Source of the DNA: Armatimonadota bacterium
GTDB lineage: Bacteria; Armatimonadota; JAAZEB01
Assembly: GCA_012841485.1 (NCBI GenBank)
Contig: DUUU01000272.1
Span: forward strand, 1 to 11,843
Reading direction: 5' to 3'
DNA length: 11,843 nucleotides
In this document: positions 1 through 7,334 of the stretch, in pieces
How positions within the stretch are numbered: the stretch's first letter is position 1
Layout: the number at the start of each line of letters is the position of its first letter
Notes under the pieces: model-generated
What the model was told of the DNA's origin: nothing
Database searches by the model: none
Seen by the model: the letters and a program-made list of their open reading frames with translations, nothing else
Program-made: the position numbers and the translations under genes

Positions 1-469
1 CCCCGAGGTGTTTGGCCAGCTGCAAGCGCCGGCGGTGATCACCCCTCACCCGGGAGAATTGAGCCGGCTGTTGGGCCAGACGGTTGCGGCGATTCAGGCC
101 GACCGCATTGCCGCAGCCGAGGAAGCCGCGCGACGCTTCGGAGTCGTCACCGTGCTCAAGGGGGCCGGAACGGTGATCGCCGATCCGAAGGGCCCCGTTT
201 TCATCAACTCAACCGGCAATGCCGCGATGGCCTCGGCCGGCATGGGCGATGTGCTCACCGGCGCGATTGCCGGGCTTGTGGCCCAGGGGCTCCCTGTGAC
301 CACGGCGGCTGTCTTGGGGGTCTACCTCCATGGCCTCGCGGGCGATATCGCCGCGGACGAGCTGGGTGGCCCCGGTATCCTGGCAGGAGATGTTCAGGAC
401 CGCCTGCCCGCCGCTGCCGCGCGTCTGAGGGCGGGTTGCGTGCCACCAGCGGTGTCGATTCGGTGGTGA
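1..469 (+). CDS. nnrD: ADP-dependent (S)-NAD(P)H-hydrate dehydratase, C-terminal part (5' end outside window)
   Basis: This enzyme removes water from NADHX/NADPHX, the hydrated damage products of NAD(P)H, using ADP (or ATP), and so repairs the cofactor in the cytosol. The visible part, about 155 codons in the frame beginning at base 2, carries the ribokinase-like fold signatures of the YjeF C-terminal family: a VITPHPGELSRLLG stretch near the start, then LKGAGTVIAD, then NSTGN followed by AGMGDVLTG, whose Asp is the expected catalytic base. The end (GLAGDIAADEL, then ILAGD) also fits the family. A GTG at base 8 could be read as a start, but it lies inside the conserved fold, so the gene certainly begins upstream. 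It may be the C-terminal half of a bifunctional epimerase/dehydratase (Nnr); the epimerase half would lie outside the window. The family's usual second Gly in GGMGD is Ala here. Its stop precedes the next gene's start by 32 nt. Confidence 0.9.
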   Translation, partial: PEVFGQLQAPAVITPHPGELSRLLGQTVAAIQADRIAAAEEAARRFGVVTVLKGAGTVIADPKGPVFINSTGNAAMASAGMGDVLTGAIAGLVAQGLPVTTAAVLGVYLHGLAGDIAADELGGPGILAGDVQDRLPAAAARLRAGCVPPAVSIRW

Positions 470-485
470 CCGCGGCGGCTTTCAC

Positions 486-493
486 GGAGAGGG
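486..493 (+). promoter_or_regulatory. Ribosome binding site fixing the start of the first FHA gene
   Basis: GGAGAGGG lies 8 nt before a GTG at 502. This site chooses GTG 502 over an in-frame ATG at 436. The 436 start would overlap nnrD and would put 22 unrelated residues in front of a good signal peptide. Confidence 0.7.
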
Positions 494-501
494 TTCCGCA
501 C

Positions 502-1872
502 GTGAAAATCCTTTGCAATGTTCGCCCAGCCATACTCTTCACGATGCTCCTGCTCCTTGGGGTTCCGGCGCGTGTCGCCTGGGCCGCTGGCACTCTGGTG
601 GTCGGGGTGCCTTCAGGCGAGTACACTATTTGGCTCGAATATAAAGACGACAAAGGCGCCGAGCAGGCGACGCCTCCGGTGAAGGTCGCTGGTACAAAGG
701 CAGCGGTTGACCTCGCTCCGCTCGGAAGCAAGTTCACCGATCCCGTGGTGGTGATCCTCGATGGGAAGACGGGGAACGTTGGCACCCGGGCGGTGGAGGT
801 GAAGGCGGGCGAGACCAAGGAGATCACCCTGGCCGAGAGCGACCTCACGGCGGTGAATACCTTCCGGGTGCGTGCCGTGGGTGAGGATGGAAAACCTGCC
901 AGCGGTGGAGCGGTCACCCTGACGGATGGCAAGGGGCTGGGGCAGACCCGGCCCATTCTGCCGGATCGCGACGGCGTGGTGGAGTTCGAGCGCGTTCCTT
1001 TTGGTCGCACCAACGTCAAGGTCACCTTCGCGGATGGCTCGACACTGGCGCAGGATATCGAAGTCAAGGCGGATCACGCGCCCGGCGCGTTCTCGGTAGA
1101 ACTCGCGAAGGCCACCCCCGATGGCACGCCGTCTGCTTCCACCGAGGGCGAATCCGACGAAGAGGCCGCAGGCACGAAAGAGGGCGAGGACTCGGCGTCA
1201 GAGACTTCACCGAAGGAGGAAGAGGCGTCATCGGCGGAGGAGGGCGAGGCCCGGCCATCAGCGTCTAGCACGGGCGGCCTCCAGAGCCTGGTGACGCTGC
1301 TCATCCTCGCGGGGATCGCGTATGGCGGCTACCGCATGCTCCGGGAGAAGGGCGTGACCGCAGAGCAGGCGCTGGGGCGTCTGGGCGTGCAGATCCCGCC
1401 TGCCGAACCGGCCGACGATGGCGCGGCGGAGAAGCCAGCGCCCCCACCCGTCCAGGTGCCGGAAGGGGCGTGCCCTTTCTGCGGCCAGCAGAAGGACCCG
1501 GCGACGGGGGCGTGCGCGTGCTCCGTGACGGCCTCGCCGGATGCGGCCGGGATGGCTCCTCCTACGGCCCCTATCGATAGCGGGGCCCCGCGATTGGTGG
1601 TGGTGCAGGGCCCGGCACTGGGAGGTACCGTCACCTTGACGGACGCGCCGGCCGTGATTGGGCGGTCCGCGGAGAGCGACCTGCCTCTCGTGCAGGATAG
1701 CACCGTGTCGCGCCGGCATGCCAGCGTGATCCGGCAAGAGGGTGGCTATCTGATCCGCGATGAGGGGAGCTCCAACGGCACTTTCGTGAATGGACAGCGC
1801 GTGACGGAACAGCTCCTCCGTCCGGGGGATGAGATCCAGGTAGGCAGCACGCGCATCCGTTTCGAGGCGTAG
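502..1872 (+). CDS. Signal-peptide, single-TM protein with a cysteine motif and C-terminal FHA domain
   Basis: From GTG 502 the protein has 456 residues. Residues 1-28 form a signal peptide (basic start, hydrophobic core, cleavage probably after AWA). Residues about 30-205 are a beta-rich exported region whose second half (about 120-195, with VRAVGEDGKPASGG and a later VEFERVPFG) resembles carboxypeptidase-regulatory-like domains. Residues 208-258 are a Glu/Ser-rich acidic stalk. Residues 261-279 are a membrane helix followed by a basic RMLREK. A C-x2-C-x10-C-x-C motif sits at Cys324, 327, 338 and 340, and an FHA domain at about 364-455. The FHA has the expected pThr-binding residues: Gly387-Arg388, Ser403 to His406 (SRRH), and Asn425-Gly-Thr427. 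The inferred topology is outside sensor or stalk, with the FHA in the cytosol. FHA domains bind phosphothreonine peptides. The ligand and kinase are unknown. A minimal zinc-binding role for the cysteines is only an inference. Confidence 0.85.
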   Translation: MKILCNVRPAILFTMLLLLGVPARVAWAAGTLVVGVPSGEYTIWLEYKDDKGAEQATPPVKVAGTKAAVDLAPLGSKFTDPVVVILDGKTGNVGTRAVEVKAGETKEITLAESDLTAVNTFRVRAVGEDGKPASGGAVTLTDGKGLGQTRPILPDRDGVVEFERVPFGRTNVKVTFADGSTLAQDIEVKADHAPGAFSVELAKATPDGTPSASTEGESDEEAAGTKEGEDSASETSPKEEEASSAEEGEARPSASSTGGLQSLVTLLILAGIAYGGYRMLREKGVTAEQALGRLGVQIPPAEPADDGAAEKPAPPPVQVPEGACPFCGQQKDPATGACACSVTASPDAAGMAPPTAPIDSGAPRLVVVQGPALGGTVTLTDAPAVIGRSAESDLPLVQDSTVSRRHASVIRQEGGYLIRDEGSSNGTFVNGQRVTEQLLRPGDEIQVGSTRIRFEA

Positions 1873-1915
1873 AGGCGGCTTGTGGAATGGCGCCCGCGGG
1901 TGCCATGGGAGGGCA

Positions 1916-3382
1916 ATGAACTCCAGGCTGAAGATACTGTTGGAGGCAATGGCCGGGGCGGCCGGCGGCTTTGTCGCGTGGGCGATCATGGAGCCGATCG
2001 AGTTCCTGACCAGCGACACGCAGCGCCTGGTGGCGGACGCCGCCGCCTGGTGGTCGCTCGCGATCTTCGGCGCGATCATGGGCAGCGCGATCAGCGCGGC
2101 GATTGGCGCGGTGGAAGGTCTGGCGACGGGATCGCGCCGGCAGTTCTGGCGGTCGGTCGTGATTGGCGCGGTCGTCGGCCTGGGCGGCGGGCTCATCGGC
2201 CTCTATTTTGGCCAGGTAGTCTATGCGCGCTTGCAGCCCCAGCCGGCGGGCGGAGCGCTGACGGTCAGCCTCTTTGGCTTCCTGCAGGGCGTTGTGGCGC
2301 GGGCCGTGGGGTGGGCGCTTGTCGGACTGGCTATCGGGGTCGCGCAGGGGGTGCCCTCCTGGTCGCCTCGCAAGATGAAGCACGGCATGATCGGCGGAGG
2401 GATCGGCGGCTTCTTTGGCGGCATGATGTTCGACTTCATCGGGGAGATCTTCCAGATGGGGGGCGAGTTGAGCCGCTTCGTGGGCATGACGATCACCGGG
2501 GCGGCCATCGGCTTCTTCCTCGGCCTGGTGCAAGACCTGATGAAGCAGGCCTGGGTCGTCGTCTTGCGCGGGCGCAACGAAGGTCGGGAGTATATCCTCG
2601 ATAAGGCCGTCAGCATCCTCGGGCGCGACGAGCTGGCGGAAGTGGGCGTGTTCGGGGATCCCTCGGTAGCGCCCCGGCACGCGGCGATCAAGCTGGATGG
2701 CGGGGCCTACGTGATCGAGGATCTGGGGACATCGCCTGGCGGTACCCTGGTCAACGGGCAGCGAGTCTCCAAACAAGGTCTGCGCGAGGGCGATACGATC
2801 CAGCTTGGGGCGACGCAGATCCTGTTTCATGAAAAGGTGGGTTCGGCGCCCGCGCGCCGCGCGCGCGATGTGAGCGCGACGCCGTCTCCGCGGGTTCCGG
2901 CGGTCGCCGATAACATCTGCGCCTTCTGTGGCCAGGAAAAGGATCCGCGTACAGGAAACTGCGCCTGTACGCCCGTCGCGCCGCCGGCGCCAGGGTTTAC
3001 CCCGGCCATGGAGGCGGCCGGCGCGAGCCCGGGCGCGGGCGCGGTGATGCCCCGGCTCTCGGAGATGCCGGCGACGGCGGCGCAGGCTCGGCTGGTGGGT
3101 ATCAGCGGGCCCTACGCCGGGCAGACGATCCCGCTATCGGGTGAGGTGCTCACCATCGGGCGTGAAGCCGGCCGCGATCTCGTGCTATCGGGTGATGGCA
3201 CCGTGTCGCGGCGGCATGCCCTGCTGCGTGTTGAGGGCGGAGGATACCTCATCGCCGATGAGGGCAGCTCGAACGGCACGTTTGTGAATGATGTTCGTAT
3301 CAGTGCTCAGCCGTTGCGGAGTGGCGATCGCATCCGTATTGGCGCGAGCGAGTTCGTGTTTGAAGCCGGAGGTGCATTCTGA
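1916..3382 (+). CDS. Polytopic membrane protein with two FHA domains and a cysteine motif
   Basis: From ATG 1916 the protein has 488 residues. Residues 1-210 hold about five or six hydrophobic segments (roughly 12-28, 46-66, 81-101, 117-145, 157-178, 187-208) rich in Gly and Ala. A first FHA-like domain spans about 212-306, a C-x2-C-x10-C-x-C motif lies at Cys335, 338, 349 and 351, an Ala/Pro linker follows, and a second FHA spans about 391-484. FHA2 is canonical (Gly415-Arg416, SRRH 431-434, Asn453-Gly-Thr455). FHA1 keeps GR at 236-237 but has APRH in place of SRRH and GGT in place of NGT. The start is uncertain: GGGAGGG sits only 2 nt before ATG 1916. TTG 1880, with AGAGGCGG before it, would add 12 residues, and ATG 1949 would remove 11. 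The gene follows the first FHA gene after 43 nt and shares its last two modules, so the pair probably arose by duplication of that part. It is probably a phosphothreonine-reading membrane adaptor; its partners are unknown. Confidence 0.85.
   Translation: MNSRLKILLEAMAGAAGGFVAWAIMEPIEFLTSDTQRLVADAAAWWSLAIFGAIMGSAISAAIGAVEGLATGSRRQFWRSVVIGAVVGLGGGLIGLYFGQVVYARLQPQPAGGALTVSLFGFLQGVVARAVGWALVGLAIGVAQGVPSWSPRKMKHGMIGGGIGGFFGGMMFDFIGEIFQMGGELSRFVGMTITGAAIGFFLGLVQDLMKQAWVVVLRGRNEGREYILDKAVSILGRDELAEVGVFGDPSVAPRHAAIKLDGGAYVIEDLGTSPGGTLVNGQRVSKQGLREGDTIQLGATQILFHEKVGSAPARRARDVSATPSPRVPAVADNICAFCGQEKDPRTGNCACTPVAPPAPGFTPAMEAAGASPGAGAVMPRLSEMPATAAQARLVGISGPYAGQTIPLSGEVLTIGREAGRDLVLSGDGTVSRRHALLRVEGGGYLIADEGSSNGTFVNDVRISAQPLRSGDRIRIGASEFVFEAGGAF
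3368..3372 (+). promoter_or_regulatory. Shine-Dalgarno for prs with a CTG start
   Basis: GGAGG lies inside the last codons of the upstream FHA gene, 6 nt before CTG 3379. The CTG shares two bases with the TGA stop of that gene (CTGA at 3379-3382), the geometry typical of translationally coupled genes. Confidence 0.6.
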
Positions 3383-4323
3383 AAGACACTCTCAAGATCT
3401 TCTCGGGCAGTTCGAACCCGGAACTGGCGCAGGAGATCTGTCGCTGTCTCGATATTCCACTGGGTCGCGTCGATCGCTCGCGCTTTGCCAACGATAACCT
3501 CTTCATCCAGATCGAGGAGAGCGTGCGCGAGTGCGACGTGTTTGTTGTGCAATCCTCCTGCCCGCCCGTGAGCGAGGGGATTGTCGAGCTATTGATCCTG
3601 ATCGATGCGCTTCGCAGCGCGTCCGCGTCGCGAATCACGGCGGTATTGCCTTACTATCCCTACGTGCGCTCCGATAAGAAGGACCAGCCACGGATCTCGA
3701 TCACGGCAAAGCTGATGGCGCAGTTGCTCCGCGCGGCGGGTGCAGGGCGCGTGCTCACCATGACGCTCCACTCGCCGCAAATCCAGGGGTTCTTCGACAT
3801 TCCGGTGGATCACCTGCAATCCACGCCGGTGCTCTGCAGCTACTACGCGCAGTTGCCGGTGATCCGGGAGTGCGTCGCGGTGGCGCCGGATGCCGGGAGT
3901 GCCAAGCGCGCCGGCAGCTTTGCCCAGCGCCTGGACATTCCCCTTGCTTTCGTAGACAAGCGCCGGCTGGGCAACACCGACGATGTGGCAAGCCGCGCGG
4001 TCGTGGGCGATGTACGCGACAAGCACGTGATCATCTTCGATGACGAGATCAGCACCGCCGGCTCGCTGATGGGCGCGGTGAACGTGCTCAAGAACGCCGG
4101 CGCGCGCGACATCTACGTGGGGTGCACGCACGGGGTTCTGTGTGGCCCGGCCATCGAGCGGATCGCCGCGTCGCCGGTGAAGGAGGTTGTCGTGACGAAC
4201 ACGGTGCCGTTGCCGCCGGAGAAGCGACACCCGAAGATCAAGACGCTCTCGGTCGCGCCACTTTTCGCGGAGGCAATCAAGCGCACGCATACAGGCCAAT
4301 CGATCGACTCGCTCTTCCATTGA
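3379..4323 (+). CDS. prs: Ribose-phosphate pyrophosphokinase (PRPP synthetase), apparent CTG start
   Basis: This cytosolic enzyme transfers pyrophosphate from ATP to ribose 5-phosphate to make PRPP for purine, pyrimidine, NAD, His and Trp synthesis. The frame reads MKDTLKIFSGSSNPELAQE from CTG 3379, the family's normal N-terminus, and gives 314 residues, the usual length. No ATG, GTG or TTG exists in this frame between the upstream stop (3361-3363) and GTG 3523, which lies 48 codons into the conserved fold. The real start is therefore CTG 3379, or less likely ATT 3376. Motifs are RSDKKDQPR (97-105, ATP site), TLHSPQIQGFFDIPVDHL (129-146) with metal-ligand His131, DAGSAKRA, DKRR, and the PRPP loop DDEISTAGS (221-229). 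The usual Asp of DLH is Thr129, as I recall in a divergent bacterial subfamily. It overlaps the FHA gene by 4 nt and precedes the glycosyltransferase by 4 nt. Confidence 0.9.
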   Translation: MKDTLKIFSGSSNPELAQEICRCLDIPLGRVDRSRFANDNLFIQIEESVRECDVFVVQSSCPPVSEGIVELLILIDALRSASASRITAVLPYYPYVRSDKKDQPRISITAKLMAQLLRAAGAGRVLTMTLHSPQIQGFFDIPVDHLQSTPVLCSYYAQLPVIRECVAVAPDAGSAKRAGSFAQRLDIPLAFVDKRRLGNTDDVASRAVVGDVRDKHVIIFDDEISTAGSLMGAVNVLKNAGARDIYVGCTHGVLCGPAIERIAASPVKEVVVTNTVPLPPEKRHPKIKTLSVAPLFAEAIKRTHTGQSIDSLFH

Positions 4324-4327
4324 GATC

Positions 4328-5497
4328 ATGAAGGTCTGTCTGGTCTACCCCAACCTGCCGCCGGTGGTGGATGGGGTGGGGGAGTATACCTGCCACCTGG
4401 CGGGCGAGCTGGCTGCGCAGGGCGTCGAGGTGACCGTGATCAGCGGCCCCGTTCCCGAAGGAGCGGGGAAGGTGTGTCCGGTTCCCGGAAATGTGCGCCT
4501 TGGGCGCACCATCCACCGCTGGGGGGTGCGCGGTTTGGGGCGATTGCTGCGCGCGATTCGGGAGACAGAGTGCGACGTGGTCGCCCTCCAATACACGCCG
4601 TACGCGTATGCCCGATGCGGGCTGGGGGTGGGCGTCGCGCTCCTGCCGCACATCCTGCGCGTCCGGCTGCCGTGCAAGGTGGCAGTGGCGCTGCACGAGC
4701 CCTGGATCCCATTTCAGGGCGGCCCCGGGCGAATGCTTGTCGCGGGGTGGCAGCGCCTTGCCACCGGCTACATGGTCGGCGCGTGTCACCGCGTGATCGT
4801 GACCACGGAGAAGCGCCGGCGGCAGCTCCAACGCCTCATGTTCCCCATGGGGGGCAACGTCTCGGTGGTGCCCGTCAGCTCGAATATCCCCGTGGTGGAG
4901 TGCGACCGGGCGGCTGCTCGTGCGCATCTGGGCGTTGGAGACGGGGAGACGCTCTTTGCCATCTTCGGCATGTCGCATCGCCATCGCGACTATGAGGCGG
5001 TGTACCGCTGCCTGCGCACCCTGATTGCCGAGGGTCACGCCTGTCGTCTGGTGAACATCGGCAAGATCGCCAGCCCCGGGCGGCTGCAGGCATTGTGTCG
5101 GCTGGAGAAGGAACTGGGCCTGGAAGGCTACGTTTCGTGGACCGGCTTCTGCGACGCCGAGACGGTCTCGCGGAGTCTTCAGGCAGCCGACGTCGCCGTG
5201 ATGCCGGAGCGCTTCGGGATCTCCACGCGCCAGACCACGTTGATGGCGGCGCTCTCGCATGCCTTGCCTGTCGTGGCGTGGCGCGGCCCGGAGACGGATC
5301 CGGTGCTGGAACGTAGCGGCGCGATTGTCTTTGTCGGCGCCGGGGATGAAGAGGGCCTGACCGCGGCGATGCGCGCGGCGGTGCTCGATCCCGACGTGCG
5401 CAACTCGATGGGTGCCCGCGGACGAGAGCTCTTCGAGGAGCATTTCTCGTGGCCACGAGTGGCGGGGCTGACCCTCAAGGTACTCGAGCGCCTTTGA
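4328..5497 (+). CDS. Glycosyltransferase, GT-B fold, family-4-like
   Basis: The 389-residue protein has the two Rossmann-like halves of a GT-B glycosyltransferase. The N-terminal half opens with MKVCLVYPNLPPVVDGVGEY, whose Gly-rich loop suits acceptor or donor phosphate contact, and has HEPW at 123-126. The C-terminal half has GMSHRHRDY (214-222), a WTGF strand-loop (271-274), and a donor-site region MPERFGIS (292-299) followed by LPVVAWRGPE. The first Glu of the EX7E motif is present (Glu294) but the second position is Gln302, so donor binding is atypical. There is no signal peptide or clear membrane helix, so it probably works at the cytosolic face on an envelope glycan or lipid. The sugar and acceptor cannot be told. 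It begins 4 nt after the prs stop with no good Shine-Dalgarno, which suggests coupled translation. It ends 2 nt from a convergent transketolase gene. Confidence 0.85.
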   Translation: MKVCLVYPNLPPVVDGVGEYTCHLAGELAAQGVEVTVISGPVPEGAGKVCPVPGNVRLGRTIHRWGVRGLGRLLRAIRETECDVVALQYTPYAYARCGLGVGVALLPHILRVRLPCKVAVALHEPWIPFQGGPGRMLVAGWQRLATGYMVGACHRVIVTTEKRRRQLQRLMFPMGGNVSVVPVSSNIPVVECDRAAARAHLGVGDGETLFAIFGMSHRHRDYEAVYRCLRTLIAEGHACRLVNIGKIASPGRLQALCRLEKELGLEGYVSWTGFCDAETVSRSLQAADVAVMPERFGISTRQTTLMAALSHALPVVAWRGPETDPVLERSGAIVFVGAGDEEGLTAAMRAAVLDPDVRNSMGARGRELFEEHFSWPRVAGLTLKVLERL

Positions 5498-5499
5498 CC

Positions 5500-6468
5500 T
5501 TAGACTGACTTGCGCAGCACGACCGTGCGAGCCTGCTGGCCGATTGCCCCGGCCGTGAGACCGTATCGCTCTAGCAGGGCTCGCGGGTCTCCAGACTCCG
5601 CGTAGGTATCCCCCAGGTTGACGAAGCCGATGGGGACCGGATAGCGTGCCGCCAGCACCCGCGCCGCGATGCTCCCAAGCCCCCCATGGGCTAGGTGCTC
5701 CTCTGCCACGACGAGCGCACCCGTCTCGCGCGCGGCCTGCTCCAGGGCGGCCTCATCGATCGGCTTCACGCTCGATAGGTTGAGAACGCGCGCTGAAAGG
5801 CCCTCTCGGGCGAGTTCCTCGGCCGCGTCGAGCGCGGCCGCCACCATGATCCCATTGGCCGCGAGTGTGAGGTCGTTCCCCTCTCTCAACACCGTGGCTT
5901 TTCCAGGGCGAAACAGGCACCCCGATTCATGGACCACCGGCACCGGGGGGCGCCCGCAGCGGATGTAGACTGGGCCGTCTATCTCGGCTGCAGCCTGCAC
6001 CACCGCGCGCGTTTCTGCCTCATCCGCCGGGACGAAGACGCGAACGCCGGCCAGCGCGCAGGCGAGCGCAACGTCTTCCACGCCCATCTGTGAGGGGCCG
6101 TCCTCGCCCACCGTGATCCCCGCGTGCGTGCCCACCAGCTTCACATTCAGGCGAGGGAGGGCGATGCTCATGCGGTGCTGATCAAAGGCATTGGCGAGCA
6201 GGAAGACGGCAAAGGAGGAGATCCAGACCTGCTTGCCGCAAGCCGCCAGGCCGCTTGCCACTCCCACGAGGTTCGACTCGGCGATGCCGACGTTGTAGAA
6301 GCGATTCGGGAAGGCCTCGGCGAAGAGCTGCGTGCGGGTGGAGTTGTTGAGATCTGCGTCTACCACCACCACATCGGGGCGGGCATGGCCCAGATCCCGG
6401 AGGGCCTCCCCAAAGGCCTCTCGTGTCGCCTTCCCCAGCGGACGAGCGACAGGCGCGATCACTTCCAT
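5500..6468 (-). CDS. Transketolase, C-terminal subunit of the split enzyme
   Basis: This 322-residue protein corresponds to the Pyr and C-terminal domains of transketolase and should pair with the product of the gene just upstream. Together they would move two-carbon ketol units between sugar phosphates, using thiamine diphosphate. Signatures are DADLNNST (37-44), NVGIAESNLVG (59-69) with Glu64 as the cofactor-activating Glu, VGTHAG (112-117), GEDGPSQ (121-127) and VYIRCGR (167-173). The start ATG at 6468 has GGAGG 7 nt before it and overlaps the N-subunit stop by 10 nt, so the two are co-translated. Split transketolases include pentose-phosphate enzymes but also ones for other sugars, such as apulose 4-phosphate (AptA/AptB). 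With a full-length transketolase next door, the split pair may have a different substrate. The 3' end nearly abuts a convergent gene and no terminator is visible. Confidence 0.9.
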   Translation of the reverse strand: MEVIAPVARPLGKATREAFGEALRDLGHARPDVVVVDADLNNSTRTQLFAEAFPNRFYNVGIAESNLVGVASGLAACGKQVWISSFAVFLLANAFDQHRMSIALPRLNVKLVGTHAGITVGEDGPSQMGVEDVALACALAGVRVFVPADEAETRAVVQAAAEIDGPVYIRCGRPPVPVVHESGCLFRPGKATVLREGNDLTLAANGIMVAAALDAAEELAREGLSARVLNLSSVKPIDEAALEQAARETGALVVAEEHLAHGGLGSIAARVLAARYPVPIGFVNLGDTYAESGDPRALLERYGLTAGAIGQQARTVVLRKSV

Positions 6469-7304
6469 CCCAGTTCCTCCAAGGCGCGGTCGGCCTCCTC
6501 GGGGGAGAGCGCCTTCCCATGATAGGCGTAGTCGGACTCGACGAAAGAGACGCCCTTGCCTTTGCGCGTGTAGGCGATGATCGCCGTCGGCGAGTCGCGA
6601 AAAGCGCGAGCGGCCGCGAGCGTGGAGAGGACCGCGTTCAGATCATGGCCATCGACCTCCAGGGTGTACCACCCGAAGGCACGCCACTTATCAGGGAGCG
6701 GCGACAGGGGCATCACATCGTGGATACTCCCCGTCTGTTGGTAGCCGTTGTGGTCGACGATACATGTGAGGTTGTCCAGCTGATACTTGGATGCGGAGAG
6801 GGCTGCTTCCCAGATCTGCCCCTCATCATTCTCGCCGTCGCCTATCATCACGAAGACACGGTAGGAATGCGCATCGAGCTTGCCTGCCAGGGCGTGGCCT
6901 ACGCCAATAGAGAGCCCCTGACCTAGAGACCCGGTAGAAGCCTCGACCCCGGGCAGCTTGCCCAGGATCGGATGGCCCTCCAGGCGAGAGCCGATGCGCC
7001 GGAGCGTGGCGAGCTCCTCGACCGGGAAGTAGCCCGCCTCGGCGAGGGCCGCGTAGAGGACCGGAGCCGCGTGCCCCTTGGAGAGGATGAAGCGGTCGCG
7101 CTCTGGCCAGGTAGGGTGTCCGGGATCATGCCGGAGGATCCCACCAAAGTAGAGCGCCACGAGGAGCTCCACGGCAGAGAGCGAGCTGCTCGGATGCCCC
7201 GAACGTGCCGCCGTGGTCATCGTGATGATATGCTTGCGCAAGAGGCGCGCCTTCTCGCGCAGCGCCTCCAATGAAGCGGTTTGCACCGCCGTGGCATCTG
7301 CCAT
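6459..7304 (-). CDS. Transketolase, N-terminal subunit of the split enzyme
   Basis: This 281-residue protein is the thiamine-diphosphate pyrophosphate-binding (PP) half of transketolase. Visible motifs are SGHPSSS (35-41), SKGHAAP (75-81), TGSLGQGLSIGVG (124-136) and the cofactor/metal motif GDGENDEGQ (155-163) ending near DHN (Asn186). These are all expected sites, and the length is normal for the subunit. ATG 7304 is chosen because GGGAGGG lies 6 nt before it and it gives a normal N-terminus. The frame stays open to 7379, but that extension would run through the terminator hairpin. The C subunit follows with a 10-nt overlap. A terminator hairpin lies between this gene and the full-length transketolase upstream, so the split pair probably has its own promoter in the short gap or depends on read-through; I see no convincing promoter. 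Confidence 0.9.
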   Translation of the reverse strand: MADATAVQTASLEALREKARLLRKHIITMTTAARSGHPSSSLSAVELLVALYFGGILRHDPGHPTWPERDRFILSKGHAAPVLYAALAEAGYFPVEELATLRRIGSRLEGHPILGKLPGVEASTGSLGQGLSIGVGHALAGKLDAHSYRVFVMIGDGENDEGQIWEAALSASKYQLDNLTCIVDHNGYQQTGSIHDVMPLSPLPDKWRAFGWYTLEVDGHDLNAVLSTLAAARAFRDSPTAIIAYTRKGKGVSFVESDYAYHGKALSPEEADRALEELGWK

Positions 7305-7334
7305 CGGGTTCCCTCCCGGTGATCGGTCCGCCGT

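Noticed and set aside
436..501. ATG 436 as the start of the first FHA gene
   Set aside because: It overlaps nnrD, has no Shine-Dalgarno and adds 22 residues before a good signal peptide. GTG 502 has GGAGAGGG at proper spacing.
1880..1915. TTG 1880 as the start of the two-FHA gene
   Set aside because: It is possible but less likely than ATG 1916. The 12 added residues show no conserved character. It is kept as an alternative in the annotation.
1631..2830. Minus-strand open frame (399 codons) opposite the FHA genes
   Set aside because: It is a shadow of two genes with clear domains. Its translation is His/Arg/Asp-rich with no family likeness.
4277..5443. Minus-strand open frame (388 codons) opposite the glycosyltransferase
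   Set aside because: It is a shadow frame. The sense strand has the glycosyltransferase motifs and good operon spacing.
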